A DNA stretch of 64,000 bases from Mycolicibacterium sp. CR10. Lineage in GTDB: Bacteria; Actinomycetota; Actinomycetes; Mycobacteriales; Mycobacteriaceae. The stretch's first letter is position 1; each line of letters starts with the position of its first letter. The notes beneath the pieces were generated by a model. That model was not told the origin of the DNA. It saw nothing but the letters and a program-made list of their open reading frames with translations, and ran no database searches. Shown one piece after another: positions 7,116 through 16,900 of this stretch. Made by a program: the position numbers and the translations under genes. The DNA is taken from contig NZ_STGE01000003.1 in NCBI RefSeq assembly GCF_005222675.1, positions 1 to 64,000 of the forward strand. Direction: 5' to 3'.

Positions 7116-8387
7116 TCACCTAAGCCTGCGGAGCGCCGCCGCGACCCGACGGGCGCGGTCGCGGGCCACGATCGGATCGGGTGCGGTCGCCATGGAGAGG
7201 TGGCGCCAGGGACTCCCATCGTCGGCGCTCGCAGCGTTGTAGAGCCGCACATCGCTCTCGGCGACGTCCAGCGCATCTGCGAGAACGAGACGTACCTGGG
7301 CGTCGGCCACGTCGTCCCCGGCTGAGTCCGCATCTGAGTCCGCAACAGCGTGCGCATCTGAGTCCGCATAGCTCACCTGGACGGCGCCCGGCGAGATCAT
7401 GATCGTGTCCACGGGAAGACCGAGAATCGCACGGGCATGCAGCTCGAACTCGGAGAGGCGCTGCGAGCGCAGGGTCACCAGCCCGCTGTCATGGGGCCGT
7501 GGCCGGACATCGGTGAAGTACACCTCGTCGCCGCGCACCAGCAGCTCCACGGTGAACACCCCGCGGCCGCCCAGTGAGTTGACGATGCGGGCGGCAATCG
7601 ACTTCGCGGCGTCCAACGCCGCCGGCGAGAGCTGCTGGGGCTGCCAGGATTCGAGGACGTTGCCGCCGGGCTGGTGGTGACCGATCGGCTCGCAGAAATG
7701 GACCACCGGACCCGCGGGACCCGTCGTACGGACGGTCAGCAGCGTCACCTCGACATCGACCTCGACGACGGTCTCCGCCATCACCCGCTGCATGCTGAGA
7801 CGACCCCCCGAGACGGCCCGTCGCCAGGCAGGTTCGACGTCGTCGGGCCTCAACACCACCGACTCGCCTTCACCGGGGGCGGCCGCGACCGGCTTGACGA
7901 CCAGCGGAAAGCCGGCGTGCTGAGCGATCGCGGTGAGCTCCTCGGCGGATCCGGCGAACCAGAACGGTGCGGTGGGCAGCCCCAGCTCGTCGGCGGCCAG
8001 GCGGCGCAGTCCCTCCCCGTCCAGCGACAGCCGGGCACTGCGCGGTGTCGGGAACACCTCGACGTCGCCACGCTCGGCGATCGTGATCAGCGCATCCGTG
8101 GCGATCGCACCGGCGTCGGCCACGACGTAGTTCGGCTTCTCCTCGTCGATCAGCGCGGTGAGCGCGTCGCCGTCGGTCATCCGCACCACCGCCGTCCGGT
8201 CCGCGACCGTATGCGCCGGCGCGTCGGGGTAGCGGTCCACGGCGATCACCTCGGCGCCGAGCCGCTGGAATGCCAGGGCCAGCTCGCGACTTCGCTCCCC
8301 GGCTCCGAGCAGCATCACCGAAGCCGAACCGGTCGCGGGCGCGGCCGGTGGGCCTGTCACAGTCTCGCCGTCCGTTGTGTCACTCAT
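7116..8387 (-). CDS. purT: formate-dependent phosphoribosylglycinamide formyltransferase (PurT)
   Basis: 423 aa, ATP-grasp enzyme making formyl-GAR from GAR, formate and ATP in purine synthesis. The N-terminal pre-ATP-grasp domain has VMLLGAGERSRELALAFQRLG and VIAVDRYPDAPA; the ATP-grasp core shows FPLVVKPVAAAPGEGESVV and VFTVELLVRGDEVYFTDVRPRPHDSG. Length and position match M. tuberculosis PurT (Rv0389, about 419 aa). An insertion near residue 345, SYADSDAHAVADSDADSAGDD, comes from a short repeated DNA unit (7319-7371) and looks like a recent expansion in a surface loop. The start overlaps the marR stop as ATGA. Confidence 0.9.
   Translation of the reverse strand: MSDTTDGETVTGPPAAPATGSASVMLLGAGERSRELALAFQRLGAEVIAVDRYPDAPAHTVADRTAVVRMTDGDALTALIDEEKPNYVVADAGAIATDALITIAERGDVEVFPTPRSARLSLDGEGLRRLAADELGLPTAPFWFAGSAEELTAIAQHAGFPLVVKPVAAAPGEGESVVLRPDDVEPAWRRAVSGGRLSMQRVMAETVVEVDVEVTLLTVRTTGPAGPVVHFCEPIGHHQPGGNVLESWQPQQLSPAALDAAKSIAARIVNSLGGRGVFTVELLVRGDEVYFTDVRPRPHDSGLVTLRSQRLSEFELHARAILGLPVDTIMISPGAVQVSYADSDAHAVADSDADSAGDDVADAQVRLVLADALDVAESDVRLYNAASADDGSPWRHLSMATAPDPIVARDRARRVAAALRRLR
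7319..7371. repeat. short degenerate repeats inside purT
   Basis: The motif GCATCTGAGTCCGCA recurs here (starting near 7330 and 7352) with a partial copy before them (CTGAGTCCGCA). It encodes the repetitive Ala-Asp-Ser-Asp stretch in PurT. Spacing keeps the reading frame, consistent with slippage or duplication in a tolerant loop. Confidence 0.55.
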
Positions 8388-8914
8388 CGACCATCCACCC
8401 TGCCAGAACCGGCCGCGCGATGAGTCGCGCCATGCTGAACGGGGTTGTCGAGCTGTGCCCGGAAAGTTCCCATCGCGGCGATGAGCGCGGCGAACACGCG
8501 GTGCGCGGCGCCCAGGTCGTCGTCCGAGACCGTCGCCAGGGCGCCATGAGTGTGGTCGGCCAGCGGCGTGAAGAAGTCGCGCGCGACGTCCGTACCGTGC
8601 TCGGAGACCCGCAGCATGACCTTGCGCCGATCCGCGGGGTCCGAGTCGCGCAGCAGATGTCCCGAGGTGATCATCCGTTCGACGAGATAGGTGATCGCGG
8701 CACCGGACATCCCCATGCGTTTTCGGAGATCGCCGGCAGTCAGCGGCTCTCCGACGTTCTCGGCCACCGTGACGTGGAGCAGCGCCCGAAAATCATTGGC
8801 CGTCAGCGCGTGCAGGCCCGCGAAGCTGTGGCCGATCTGGTCGGACTCTGCGGTCAGCGCGCGGGCGTCCGCGGCGATCTGCGCCTCCAGCACGGCCCGG
8901 CGTTCATCCTGCAC
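8384..8914 (-). CDS. MarR family transcriptional regulator
   Basis: 176 aa. The winged helix spans residues 35-105: LTANDFRALLHVTVAE, EPLTAGDLRKRMGMSGAAITYLVERMITSG as the helix-turn-helix, and the wing RDSDPADRRKVMLRVSEHG. It starts with GTG at 8914, 63 bases from the divergent MmpL-type gene, and that gap carries a TTAACCA/TGGTTAA inverted repeat. The natural prediction is control of the exporter operon and of its own transcript, which runs through purT to 4581. The inducer is unknown. Confidence 0.87.
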   Translation of the reverse strand: MQDERRAVLEAQIAADARALTAESDQIGHSFAGLHALTANDFRALLHVTVAENVGEPLTAGDLRKRMGMSGAAITYLVERMITSGHLLRDSDPADRRKVMLRVSEHGTDVARDFFTPLADHTHGALATVSDDDLGAAHRVFAALIAAMGTFRAQLDNPVQHGATHRAAGSGRVDGR

Positions 8915-8923
8915 CGCTCCACC

Positions 8924-8955
8924 TTAACCAGAATCTTCGATTGCTTAATGGTTAA
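8924..8955. promoter_or_regulatory. inverted repeat between marR and mmpL, probable operator
   Basis: TTAACCA (8924-8930) and TGGTTAA (8949-8955) are perfect complements with an 18-base gap. The right half overlaps a second, tighter TTAA-TGG-TTAA repeat (8945-8955). The segment is AT-rich against a GC-rich background and lies between divergent genes, where a MarR dimer would bind. Confidence 0.55.
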
Positions 8956-8977
8956 TTATCTGAAATAGTTGGCGACC

Positions 8978-11071
8978 ATGAACCGCCGCCTGTCCTGGCT
9001 CATCGCGCTCGTCATCGTCATTGCCTCCGGCGCCCTGATGGGACTCGTCGGCAGCGGCGACTCCGCCGAGCAGTCCCCGGTGCCGGTACCCGCTTCGGCG
9101 GAGTCCGCCCGCGCCGACGCCATGCGCACCGAGTTTCCCGGGGGAGACCGCGTCCCGGCGATCCTGGTGATCAGCCGCGACGACGGCGCCGCGCTGAGCC
9201 CGGCGGATCTCGCGGCCGCCGATCAGGCCCGTGAGCGCATGCTCGCTGTCGCGGGCGCGGCCCCGGCAGGCCCGCCGACGCAGGTCTCCGAGGATCGCGA
9301 GGCGGCGGTGGCGACCGTGCCGCTGCAGGCAGACCTGTCCGGCTTCGCACTCAGCGACACGGTGAAGGCGTTGCGGACCGCAGCAGGCGACGGGTTGCCC
9401 GGCGATCTTCGGGCCGAGGTCACCGGTGGTCCGGCCTTCGGCGCGGACATCGCCAACTCGTTCTCCGGCGCGAACGTGACATTGCTCATCGTCACCGCGG
9501 CGGTGGTCGCGCTGCTGCTGATCCTCACCTACCGGTCCCCGGTGCTGTGGCTGGTGCCGCTGCTGGTGATCGCGTTCGCCGACCGCGTCGGGTCGGTCGT
9601 CGGCGCGGCGGTCGCCGACGCCGTCGGGATGTCACCGGACGGCTCCACATCGGGCATCACCAGCGTGCTGGTGTTCGGCGCAGGCACCAACTATGCGCTG
9701 CTGCTGATCTCGCGCTATCGAGAAGAGTTGGGCCGCAACGAGTCCCATCAACAGGCGCTGGACATCGCGGTGCGCCGCGCCGGTCCGGCCATCATCGCCA
9801 GCAATGCCACCGTGGTGCTGGCGCTGCTCACCTTGCTGTTCGCGTTGTCTCCGAGTACCCGCAGCCTCGGCGTCCAGGCCGCCTCCGGGCTGGTGGTCGC
9901 GGCGGTGTTCGTCCTGTTGGTACTGCCCCCGATGCTGGGCCTGTTCGGTCGGAAGTTGTTCTGGCCGTTTGTCCCTCGCGTCGGAGATCGAGCCCTCACC
10001 GACAGCGGGGTGTGGCACCGGGTAGCCGCCGCGGTCGCCAAGCGGCCTGGGCGAGTCGCGGTGGTCTCCATCGGCGCGCTGGCGCTGCTGTGCACCGGCC
10101 TGCTCAGCACACCGATCGGGCTGTCGCAGACCGAACAGTTCCGCGTCCAGGCCGAATCGGTCAACGGATTCGACACTCTGGCGGCGCACTTCCCCAGCGG
10201 GCTGACCGATCCCACCGCCGTCATCGCGTCCACCGACCGGGCGGCAGAAGTCCAGCGCGCGATCGAGGCCACCCCCGGCGTCGTCTCGGTCATCCCGACG
10301 GGGTCGGCGCCGAACGGCCTGAGCCAGTGGTCGGTCGTCCTGTCCGCCGCCCCTGCCTCCGACGAGGCGTTCGACACCGTCGACGCGCTCCGGGATTCGG
10401 TGCATCAAGCCGATGAGGGCGGCCTCGTCGGCGGATCCGACGCCAAGGCGCGGGATGCGTCGGCCGCCGCCGGACGAGACCGTGCCGTGGTGGTGCCCGC
10501 CATCCTGGCCGTGGTCCTGCTCGTGCTGTTCGTGCTGCTGCGCTCGGTGCTGGCGCCGGTGGTCCTGGTGGCGGTGACGGTGCTGAGCGCGCTGGCGGCG
10601 CTCGGCCTGGGCGGCTGGGCGAGTGTGCACATCTTCGGCTTCCCCGGCCTGGACAACACGGTGCCGCTGTTCGCGTTCCTGTTCCTGGTCGCCCTCGGCG
10701 TTGACTACACGATCTTCCTGGTGACGCGTGCCCGCGAGGAGACCCCGGAACACGGCACCCGCGACGGCATCGTCCGGGCGGTCTCCGCCACCGGCGCCGT
10801 CATCAGCAGCGCAGGCATCGTGCTGGCCGCGGTGTTCTGCGTGCTCGGCGTGCTGCCCTTGATCGCGCTCACGCAGGTCGGCATCATCGTCGGCCTGGGC
10901 ATCCTGCTCGACACCTTCCTGGTGCGCACCGTCATCATCCCGTCGCTGTTCACCCTCATGGGACCCAAGATCTGGTGGCCGGCGCTACAGACCGACGACT
11001 ACCGTTCCGACGGTGGACAGCAGACTGGTCGACACCGCGCTCGGGAGGCTGCGGATACGCACCCGCGGTAG
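8978..11071 (+). CDS. MMPL/RND family transporter
   Basis: 697 aa. Two halves, each with one helix, a large outside loop and a cluster of five or six helices: first helix at residues 4-22, second cluster around VTLLIVTAAVVALLLILTYRSP, then another set beginning VVVPAILAVVLLVLFVLLRS. The paired motifs VFGAGTNYALLLISRYREEL and LVALGVDYTIFLVTRAREE carry the Asp/Tyr/Asn residues used for proton relay in this family. It resembles the shorter actinobacterial MmpL proteins that move lipids or drugs. ATG 8978 is preferred over TTG 8969. Its 3' end overlaps the next gene by 59 bases, so the two are coupled. Confidence 0.88.
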   Translation: MNRRLSWLIALVIVIASGALMGLVGSGDSAEQSPVPVPASAESARADAMRTEFPGGDRVPAILVISRDDGAALSPADLAAADQARERMLAVAGAAPAGPPTQVSEDREAAVATVPLQADLSGFALSDTVKALRTAAGDGLPGDLRAEVTGGPAFGADIANSFSGANVTLLIVTAAVVALLLILTYRSPVLWLVPLLVIAFADRVGSVVGAAVADAVGMSPDGSTSGITSVLVFGAGTNYALLLISRYREELGRNESHQQALDIAVRRAGPAIIASNATVVLALLTLLFALSPSTRSLGVQAASGLVVAAVFVLLVLPPMLGLFGRKLFWPFVPRVGDRALTDSGVWHRVAAAVAKRPGRVAVVSIGALALLCTGLLSTPIGLSQTEQFRVQAESVNGFDTLAAHFPSGLTDPTAVIASTDRAAEVQRAIEATPGVVSVIPTGSAPNGLSQWSVVLSAAPASDEAFDTVDALRDSVHQADEGGLVGGSDAKARDASAAAGRDRAVVVPAILAVVLLVLFVLLRSVLAPVVLVAVTVLSALAALGLGGWASVHIFGFPGLDNTVPLFAFLFLVALGVDYTIFLVTRAREETPEHGTRDGIVRAVSATGAVISSAGIVLAAVFCVLGVLPLIALTQVGIIVGLGILLDTFLVRTVIIPSLFTLMGPKIWWPALQTDDYRSDGGQQTGRHRAREAADTHPR

Positions 11072-11828
11072 CGGGCAGGCCGGCGCAGAAGCGATCGCCT
11101 TCTGGCCCAGCCTGCTGATGACCGGTGACATGTGGGCGGCTCAGGCCGACCATTTCGGCACCGACCGGCACGTGATCCTCATCGATCCGCCCGGCCACGG
11201 CGGCAGCGAGCGGCTCACCGCCCCTTTCACCTTCGCCGAATGCGCGCAGTGCGTGGTCGACATCCTCGACGCACTCGACGTGCCGAAGACCCATTTCGTC
11301 GGCAACTCGTGGGGCGGCATGATCGGCGCCACCTTCGCCGCGCACCACCCCGATCGCATCGATCGGGCGGTGCTGATGAACTGCACGGCGTCGCCCGCGG
11401 CGCGACGGCAGAAACTCGAATACGGGCTGTTGTTGGGGATGGCGACGCTGTTCGGCGGCATCCGGCCACCGCTGACCCGGTCGGTGCTCAAGGCGTTCCT
11501 GGGGCCGACGACCTTCGGCACCCGCCCGGACGTCGTCCGATTCGTTCGCGCCACCGTCGAGTCGGTGGACCTGGCCTCGGCGGCGTGGGCGGTGCGCAGT
11601 GTCGTACCGAACCGGCCCGACCAATGCGCGCTGCTGTCGAACGTGACGGCGCCGGTGCTCGTCGTCGCCGGTGCCGAGGACGCCACGTTCCCCAACCCCG
11701 AGACCAGGGCGATGGCCGACGCCATCCCCGGCTCCCGGTTCGTCGTGCTCGACGGCGTCGCGCATTTGGCAGGGCTGGAAAACCCGACGCTCGTCAACCG
11801 GTTGGTGGCCGACTTCCTGGCGTCGTGA
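11013..11828 (+). CDS. alpha/beta fold hydrolase (Ser nucleophile)
   Basis: 271 aa. The elbow is FVGNSWGGM with Ser, the acid is likely in VVAGAEDATFP, and the catalytic His in GVAHLAGLENP, so the triad is complete, unlike the hydrolase at 2069. The oxyanion segment is AFWPSLLMTGDMW. The GTG start lies inside the end of the transporter gene. The family cleaves esters, lactones or C-C bonds of ring-fission products; with a P450 and ferredoxin next, a catabolic or tailoring role is plausible. Confidence 0.83.
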   Translation: MDSRLVDTALGRLRIRTRGSGQAGAEAIAFWPSLLMTGDMWAAQADHFGTDRHVILIDPPGHGGSERLTAPFTFAECAQCVVDILDALDVPKTHFVGNSWGGMIGATFAAHHPDRIDRAVLMNCTASPAARRQKLEYGLLLGMATLFGGIRPPLTRSVLKAFLGPTTFGTRPDVVRFVRATVESVDLASAAWAVRSVVPNRPDQCALLSNVTAPVLVVAGAEDATFPNPETRAMADAIPGSRFVVLDGVAHLAGLENPTLVNRLVADFLAS

Positions 11829-11860
11829 CGGCCTCCGCTGGCGTGAGTACCGTCGAATGC

Positions 11861-13066
11861 ATGGCTGCACCCACGTTGCCACCGCTTCACATGCGGCGCG
11901 ACGCCTTCGACCCCTCGCCCGAGTTGGGCGCCATCCGGACGGGGGCTGGAGTAACGACCGTCACCAACGCGTTCGGCATGCAGGTCTACCTCGTCACCCG
12001 GTACGAGGACGTCAAGACCGTGCTGTCGGATCACGCCCGCTTCTCCAACGCCCGGCCCGCGGGATTCGTGGTGCCGGGGGCGCCGCAGATGCCCGAAGAG
12101 GAGCAGGCGCGTGCCAGGGCCGGGAACCTGCTCGCTCTGGACCCACCCGAGCATCAGCGGCTCCGTCGCATGCTCACCCCCGAGTTCACGATCCGCCGGA
12201 TCAAGCGGCTGCAGCCGCGCATCGTGGAGATCGTCGATCAACAGTTGGACGCGCTGGCAGCCGCCGGTTCGCCCGCCGATCTGGTGGAGCACTTCGCTCT
12301 GCCGATCCCGTCGCTGGTGATCTGCGAACTGCTCGGGGTGCCGTACGCGGACCGCGCCGACTTCCAGCGGCGCAGCGCACGTCAACTCGACCTGTCCATC
12401 CCGATACCCGAGCGCCTGGAGCTGGCAAGCGAGGGCAGGGCCTACATGAGCTCGTTGGTCGAAGGAGCACGGGTGCGCCCGGGTGACGACATCCTCGGGA
12501 TGCTGATCCGCGAGCACGGCGACGAACTCACCGACGACGAGCTGATCGGGATCGCGGGCCTGCTTTTGCTTGCTGGTCACGAGACGACCTCGAACATGCT
12601 GGGACTGGGCACCCTTGCGTTGCTGCGCTACCCGGAGCAGCTGGCGGCGGTGCGCGACGACCCGAGCGCGGTGGCACCCGCGGTGGAGGAACTGTTGCGC
12701 TGGTTGTCGATCATCCACACCGCGATTCCGCGCATCAGCACCACCGAGGTGGAGATCGCGGGGGTCGCGATCCCAGCCGGACAGCTGGTGTTCGCCTCGC
12801 TGCCGTCAGGCAACCGGGACACCGAATTCATCGACTTACCAGATACTTTCGACATCGGCCGCGGGGCACCGGGCCATCTGGCGTTCGGTCACGGCGTGCA
12901 CCACTGCCTGGGGGCACCGCTGGCCCGGATGGAGATGCAGATCGCGTTCCCCGCGCTGCTGCGCCGGTTCCCCACCCTGTCGCTCGCCGAGGAATTCGAG
13001 GATGTCGAGTTCCGGTCGTTCCATTTCATCTACGGTCTGAAGTCATTGGAGGTGAGCTGGAGATGA
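11861..13066 (+). CDS. cytochrome P450
   Basis: 401 aa, a soluble class I bacterial P450. The I-helix is LLLAGHETTSN (acid-alcohol pair at 241-242), the K-helix ExxR lies at 277-280 (EELLR), and the heme loop is AFGHGVHHCLG with the thiolate Cys349. ATG 11861 gives the normal family length; the frame is open far upstream but that part is the shadow of the hydrolase. Its stop overlaps the ferredoxin start, so the electron donor is encoded directly behind it. Substrate unknown. Confidence 0.92.
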   Translation: MAAPTLPPLHMRRDAFDPSPELGAIRTGAGVTTVTNAFGMQVYLVTRYEDVKTVLSDHARFSNARPAGFVVPGAPQMPEEEQARARAGNLLALDPPEHQRLRRMLTPEFTIRRIKRLQPRIVEIVDQQLDALAAAGSPADLVEHFALPIPSLVICELLGVPYADRADFQRRSARQLDLSIPIPERLELASEGRAYMSSLVEGARVRPGDDILGMLIREHGDELTDDELIGIAGLLLLAGHETTSNMLGLGTLALLRYPEQLAAVRDDPSAVAPAVEELLRWLSIIHTAIPRISTTEVEIAGVAIPAGQLVFASLPSGNRDTEFIDLPDTFDIGRGAPGHLAFGHGVHHCLGAPLARMEMQIAFPALLRRFPTLSLAEEFEDVEFRSFHFIYGLKSLEVSWR

Positions 13067-13266
13067 GTGAGACATTGCGGATCTCCGCCGATCGTGAGCT
13101 GTGCATCCAGGCAGGCAACTGCGTCATGGTGGCCGGCGAGGTATTCGATCAGGACGACGAGGGCATTGTGGTGGTCCTCGCCGAGCAGGTGAGCGGTGTG
13201 GAGGCCGAGCACGCCCGTGAAGCGGTCAAGCTGTGTCCGGCGAGCGCGTTGTTGGCGGAGGACTGA
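13063..13266 (+). CDS. [3Fe-4S] ferredoxin, P450 partner
   Basis: 67 aa. CIQAGNC near residue 14 and CPA near residue 58 give the three-cysteine pattern C-x5-C...CP of the 3Fe-4S ferredoxins that feed actinobacterial P450s. The ATG overlaps the P450 stop (ATGA). No ferredoxin reductase gene is adjacent. Its 3' end overlaps the convergent membrane-protein gene by 41 bases. Confidence 0.92.
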   Translation: MSETLRISADRELCIQAGNCVMVAGEVFDQDDEGIVVVLAEQVSGVEAEHAREAVKLCPASALLAED

Positions 13267-13960
13267 GTTTCGGGTCGTCACCGGGTAGGTCGATGACACC
13301 GGCTCGTCCCAGCATCACCAGGCTCACGACCAGTACCCATACCGGGAACGCGATCGCCATCCACCGGCTGATGTCGCTGCCGACCAGAACACACACTGCG
13401 ACAAGGTAAGTCACCCACACCAGCCAGCGGGGCATGATGCGGGTCCGAAGCCAGATGGTGGCCAGGGACATCATGAAGACCGCTGCCATCCGCAGCGCGT
13501 AGGTGTTGCTGAGCGCGATGAGCAGACCCTGACCGAACGCCGCGACCTCGGTGCGGGCGCCCGGCGCGGCGACGTGTTTGCTGGCCAGCAGTCCGGCGCC
13601 GACGGCCGTCGACGCGAAGGTCATCGCCAGGAACAGCAGGCCGCTGCCGACGAGCACCGAGGAGAAGAACTTGTCCTCGAGCTTGCCCAGCCCGTCCCGG
13701 ATCACCCCGATGAACCACAGGAACGCGATACCGGAGAAGGGCATCAACACGATCGCGGTGCGAAGGCGTCCCTCGGACCCGTCCACCCACTGCGAACCGA
13801 ATTCCGCGCCGGCGGGCAGCGCCGTGCGCAGCAGCACCAGCACCGTTCCGAAGAGCAGCGCGAACAACACGCCCGCCAACGCCGCCGCCCGCGGCGTGGT
13901 GAGGCGACGGAGGCTGTGGTCGACCGGATTCGTCACCGACTCATCGTGGCACGCGCACAT
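13226..13960 (-). CDS. multi-pass membrane protein, function unknown
   Basis: 244 aa, with about six hydrophobic segments: LAGVLFALLFGTVLVLL, VLMPFSGIAFLWFIGVI, VGSGLLFLAMTFASTAVGAGLL, a segment near YALRMAAVFMMSLATIWL, WLVWVTYLVAVCVLVG and WMAIAFPVWVLVVSLVML. The C-terminus is proline-rich. I do not recognise a family. The ATG at 13960 shares a base with the stop of the P450-reductase gene (TGATG), so it is probably co-translated with it; a GTG at 13936 is an alternative start. Confidence 0.72.
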   Translation of the reverse strand: MCACHDESVTNPVDHSLRRLTTPRAAALAGVLFALLFGTVLVLLRTALPAGAEFGSQWVDGSEGRLRTAIVLMPFSGIAFLWFIGVIRDGLGKLEDKFFSSVLVGSGLLFLAMTFASTAVGAGLLASKHVAAPGARTEVAAFGQGLLIALSNTYALRMAAVFMMSLATIWLRTRIMPRWLVWVTYLVAVCVLVGSDISRWMAIAFPVWVLVVSLVMLGRAGVIDLPGDDPKLSPPPTTRSPDTA

Positions 13961-16900
13961 CACCCTGCCCACACATCCTCGACATAGTGATCGGACTCCA
14001 CCAGGCCGATGAGCCAGTCGCGCGCCGCACTCTCGTCGGCGCCGGTGCGGGCGCGGTAGATGTCGAGGAACGACTGCCGCACCGCCGGGGCCATCTTGCC
14101 GCCGTCGCCGCACACGAAGACGTGGGTGTCCTTTGCGGGGTCGCCGAGCAGCTCCCAGACCTCGTCCGCCTCGGCGGCGATGCGGTCCTGCACGTAGCGG
14201 ACCCCGTTCTGCGGGGCGCGCGAGAAGGCGGGCCGCATCGCGACGACGCCCAGCTCGTCGGCGTCCTCGAACTGCTCGCGGAAGATGTAGTCCACATCGG
14301 GGTCGCGGACTCCGAAGAAGCACAACGCGGGCGAATACGGTGCGCCCTCCTGTTGGGCTGCCAGGCGGTCGCCGAGGAAGCCGCAGAACGGGGCCACGCC
14401 GGTCCCCGCGCTGACCAGGATCACGTTCTTCTCCGGGTCTGCGCCAGCCCGGAACGCCTGCCGTGCCGGGTCGACCCGGGCGCGGATCTGTGCTCCCGGG
14501 GCGACGCCGGCCAGGTGGTTGGACGCCACGCCCTTGAACAGGCCGGCACCCGAACGGGCGGGCGAACCCAGCACGCTGACGATCAGAGCAACCACGTCGG
14601 GCGAGCGCCGCGACGACGACGCGATCGAGTAATGCCTCGGCGTCATCGGCTCGAGCAGTTCCAACAGTTCGGCGCCGGTGACTTCGCAGGCCGGGAAATC
14701 CCGCAGGCATTCCAGCGGACTGAGCACGCACGGGTCGGCCGCCTCCGCCAGCTCGTCGAGGCGCTGCCGCTCCGGTGGGCACGGATTGGTCGCCGCGAGC
14801 CGTCGCAATTGGCTGCGCGTCGCGGGCTTTCGCAGCTCGACGAAATGGGTGAGCAGTTCGCGCACGCTGACCTCGCGGTCCAGTGCGATCAGCCGGCGCG
14901 AGGTGCGCCGGGGATTGATCGACAGCCGCAACTCCGGGTCGATATCGAGGGCGTTCAGGACGGCGTCGACGTCATCGGGCGGGTTGTCCGCGAGCACCGT
15001 CAGATGATCACCGGTCTGATATTCGAGCCCCTCGGGAAGGGCCACTCGGACATAACGTTTGGCCTGTCCGAGGGCATTGTCGGCGCTGACCAACTCGTCG
15101 TTCACCAGCACGGTCATCGGTTCCACCTCGAACCGGGCGTCGATGGCCGCGGTCACCGGACCGACGATGGGGTGCAAATCGTAGAGCGGCTCGTCGTCGG
15201 TGGTGACCGCGACGGCGTCCGGATCGCCGTAGTGCTGCGACATCGCCGTCCACAGCGCCGTGGAGAATTCTTCGACGGTCCCGTTGAGGTCGCCGGAGGT
15301 GTCGGCGGAGGCGCGGGGGACCAGGCGTTGGCCGCCGAGCTCGGTCAGTCGTTCGTCGATGTGCTTGGGCACCGCCTGGTAGGTGTCTGCCCAGTTGCGG
15401 TCCCCGACACCGAGCACCGCGAACCGGGGGGTGCCCTCCAGCGCGGCATCGTCGCCGAGCAGCCACGCGACAAACGCGCGCGCGTCGTCGGTCGGCTGAC
15501 CGTTGTAGGACGATGCGACGATCAGGATCGCGTCGGCCTCGGGCAGTCTGCCCGCAGCGTCGTCCAGCGGCGCCACCGTTGCCGCACAACCCAAGTCGGT
15601 GGCCTCCTCGGCCAGTTGACTGGCCAGCGCCCGGCAGGTGCCGAGGTTCGAACCGTGCAGGATGGCCAGCGTGGTTCCTGCCTTGACGCGGGACGCCGAC
15701 GACGACGCGGCAGCCGGGGCAACGGGTGTCGTCGTCGCCGGTGCCGGGCTGCGGCGCTCGGCCGGGGTGCGACGGATGAGATCCAGATGGAAGCCGACCG
15801 GACGGCGGCTGAGCTGGCTATCCCAGTGCAGCACATAGTGTCGCGAATCGACGAGGCGGTAGCGATGGACCAGCCGGCCGATCGCCAGCGTGGCCTCGTG
15901 CAGGGCGAACTGGCGCCCGATGCACGACCGTGCCCCGGTGCCGAACGGTTTGAACAATCCGCCGGGGCGGGCTGCTGCCAGGGCGGGCTCGAACCGGTCC
16001 GGGTCGAAGAGTTCGGGGTTGTCGCCCCATTCGGGCTGCCGGTGCAGAGCCCCGGTCAGCACGGTGACGGCCTCGCCGGCGCCGATCGGGTACCTGCCAC
16101 CGATGACGGTGTCCGTCAACGCCATCCGGTCGAAGTTCAGGACAGGCGGGGACAGCCGCAGGGTCTCGCTGAGCACCTGTCGCAGATAGGTGAGTTTGCC
16201 GACGTCGTCGTAGCTGGGCAGGTGGTCGTCGTCGGCACCGAACGCGGCGTCCACCTCGGCCTGAACGCGGGACAGTACCGTCGGGTGGTGCAGAAGGTTG
16301 TAGACGGCGTTGGGCATCAGTTCCGATGTCGTCAGCTGTCCGGCGATCAGGAAGGTCATGATCTGGTTGCGGATGTTGTCCTGGTCGAGCACCGGCGCGC
16401 CGTCGGCGTCGTGGCCGAGCATCACGTACAGCAGATCGTCGACGCCGTCGGAGCCGGCACGGTGCCCGTCGATCAGTTCGTCGAAGTATGCGTGCAGGTT
16501 GGCAAGCTCAGCTTCGAATTCCGCTGTGGTGCCGTGCGTTACCAGCTCGTCGAAAGCATCGGTGAAGCTCTGCGGCACCGGTGCGAGCCCGTCGTGGTCG
16601 TAGGAGGCGAACCGGGCGCCGAACCCGGCCAACCCGACGGTGTCCATGGCCAGCTTCTGCAGATCGCCGGAGACGTCCACCGGCTGCTTCCCGACGGAGG
16701 CGTCCCAGCGGGCGACGAGCTGGCCATTGATCTCGAGCATCGCCGCGTGGTAGTTGCGCAGACCGGCATAGCTGAAACCGGGCAGCAGAACATCGTGGGC
16801 CTTCTGCCAATTCGGCTCGCCGTGGTACGCGGTGAACAGCCCGTCACCGGCAAGCGCACGAACCCGTGCCAGGCCCGCGGTCGGGTTCTTGGCGAACCTG

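Noticed and set aside
11132..11860. Long N-terminal extension of the P450
   Set aside because: The extension is antiphase with the hydrolase gene and has no P450 features; 401 aa is the normal length.
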